Source: UBA5614 sp034678545 (GTDB taxonomy: Bacteria; Cloacimonadota; Cloacimonadia; Cloacimonadales; Cloacimonadaceae). Taken from it: a stretch of 55,155 bases of DNA. The stretch spans positions 1 through 55,155 of the forward strand of contig JAXDBS010000059.1 of assembly GCA_034678545.1 (NCBI GenBank), read 5' to 3'. Shown here piece by piece: positions 54,470 through 55,155 of the stretch (position 1 is its first letter; each line of letters opens with the position of its first letter). Made by a program: the position numbers and the translations under genes. The notes under the pieces are model-generated. The model ran no database searches. It saw only the letters and a list, made by a program, of their open reading frames with translations, and was not told where the DNA came from.

Positions 54470-55155
54470 ATGGAGTATCCGTTTCAGGACATCGAGAAGA
54501 AATGGCAAAAGATCTGGCTGGACAAGAAGATATTCAATGCTTTAGACCAGACCGGCAAGCAGAAATACTACGTCCTCTCCATGTTCCCCTATCCCTCCGG
54601 AGTGCTGCACTGCGGGCATGCGTCCAATTACGCGATCAGCGACGCCATCGCCCGGCTGAAGATGATGGAAGGTTTTAACGTGATGCAGCCGATGGGCTTT
54701 GACAGTTTCGGCATGCCGGCGGAGAATTATGCCATCCAGCATGGCTCTCACCCGCGCCTGACCACGGAGGAATGCATCGCAGCCATGCGCGGCCAGTTCG
54801 ACAGCATGGGCTTCGGCCTGGACTGGGAACGCGAAGTCAGCACCTGCCGCCCGGATTACTATGTCTGGGGTCAGTTGCTTTTCAAGAAGCTGTATGAAAA
54901 GGGACTGGTTTATAAGAAGAAGTCCTTCCAGAACTGGTGCGAAAGCTGCCAGACAGTGCTCGCCAATGAGCAGGTGGAAAACGGCCACTGCTGGCGCTGC
55001 GAGTCAGAAGTCACGCAGAAAGAACTGGAGCAGTGGTATTTCAAGATCACCGACTACGCGGAAGAACTGCTGGACTTCAGCAAAATCATAGACTGGCCGG
55101 AACGCGTCATGACCATGCAGAAGAACTGGATCGGCAAGAGCCAGGGGACGGAAAT
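54470..55155 (+). CDS. leuS: Leucyl-tRNA synthetase, N-terminal part (runs off right edge)
   Basis: The first 228 residues of a class I synthetase. The HIGH-type motif is PYPSGVLHCGHASNY (residues 40-54), with Cys in the second position of the usual HMGH. The words GFDSFGMPAENYAIQHG, GFGLDWEREV and the zinc-binding NWCESCQTVLANEQV / CWRCES are diagnostic for LeuRS. It charges tRNA-Leu. The ATG has GGAGGAAAAGG 2-8 bases upstream. No T-box or leader peptide is visible; a TTGACA at 54376 lacks a clean -10. Confidence 0.96.
   Translation, partial: MEYPFQDIEKKWQKIWLDKKIFNALDQTGKQKYYVLSMFPYPSGVLHCGHASNYAISDAIARLKMMEGFNVMQPMGFDSFGMPAENYAIQHGSHPRLTTEECIAAMRGQFDSMGFGLDWEREVSTCRPDYYVWGQLLFKKLYEKGLVYKKKSFQNWCESCQTVLANEQVENGHCWRCESEVTQKELEQWYFKITDYAEELLDFSKIIDWPERVMTMQKNWIGKSQGTE

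Overview
The window looks like chromosome from a diderm (outer-membrane-bearing) anaerobic bacterium of the FCB superphylum. My best inference is Cloacimonadota or a near relative. The reasons are: outer-membrane barrels of the FadL and PorV types; very large secreted proteins ending in a FlgD/Por-type C-terminal domain with YPNPF-like motifs; a 2[4Fe-4S] ferredoxin; and no phage, transposase, CRISPR or rRNA/tRNA genes that I can recognise. Taxonomy rests on gene content only.

Layout. 1-7.4 kb: end of an unknown gene, a MocR/LysN-type aminotransferase, a convergent FadL-type barrel, rmuC, and a P-type cation ATPase. 7.4-10.4 kb: a palindromic repeat, a membrane protein with an amphipathic repeat tail, a structured hairpin region, and an asparagine-synthetase-like protein lacking the Cys nucleophile. 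10.5-17 kb (+): ridA, PduO-type cobalamin adenosyltransferase, gpmA, a Na+/H+ antiporter fused to a PTS EIIA domain, a 56-aa ferredoxin, and a secreted beta-helix protein. 17.1-23.9 kb (-): a macromolecular-synthesis cluster in the order rpsU, cvpA, mutS2, dnaG, rpoD. 24-28.7 kb: a repeat-rich gap, a small unknown gene, then a tightly packed and visibly more AT-rich six-gene cassette (ArsR regulator, ArsP-type permease, CcdA-like membrane protein, thioredoxin-like protein, DGC zinc protein, thioredoxin lipoprotein). It is probably an acquired metalloid-resistance module with its own thiol-redox chain. 28.7-36 kb (-): a secreted endonuclease I, a putative glycosyltransferase-like protein, tldE, tldD and a winged-helix regulator. 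36-41.5 kb (+): a repeat-rich gap, a heterodimeric ABC exporter and a methyltransferase. 41.6-43.5 kb (-): two unknown exported or anchored proteins. 43.8-53.1 kb (+): efp, a zinc-ribbon protein, then an apparent operon of M6-like protease (catalytic Glu replaced by Gln), PorV/Q-like barrel and subtilisin-like protease. 53.2-55.2 kb: a repeat, two paralogous mini membrane proteins, and the start of leuS.

Three families of non-coding repeats sit only in intergenic gaps: a ~75-bp palindromic element in three copies, a CCGGCAC/GTGCCGG element with a 19-bp satellite in two gaps, and a 21-bp sequence in two gaps. The points I find most worth a second look are the metalloid/thiol cassette, the M6-PorV-S8 secretion-linked operon with its probable pseudoprotease, and the repeat families.
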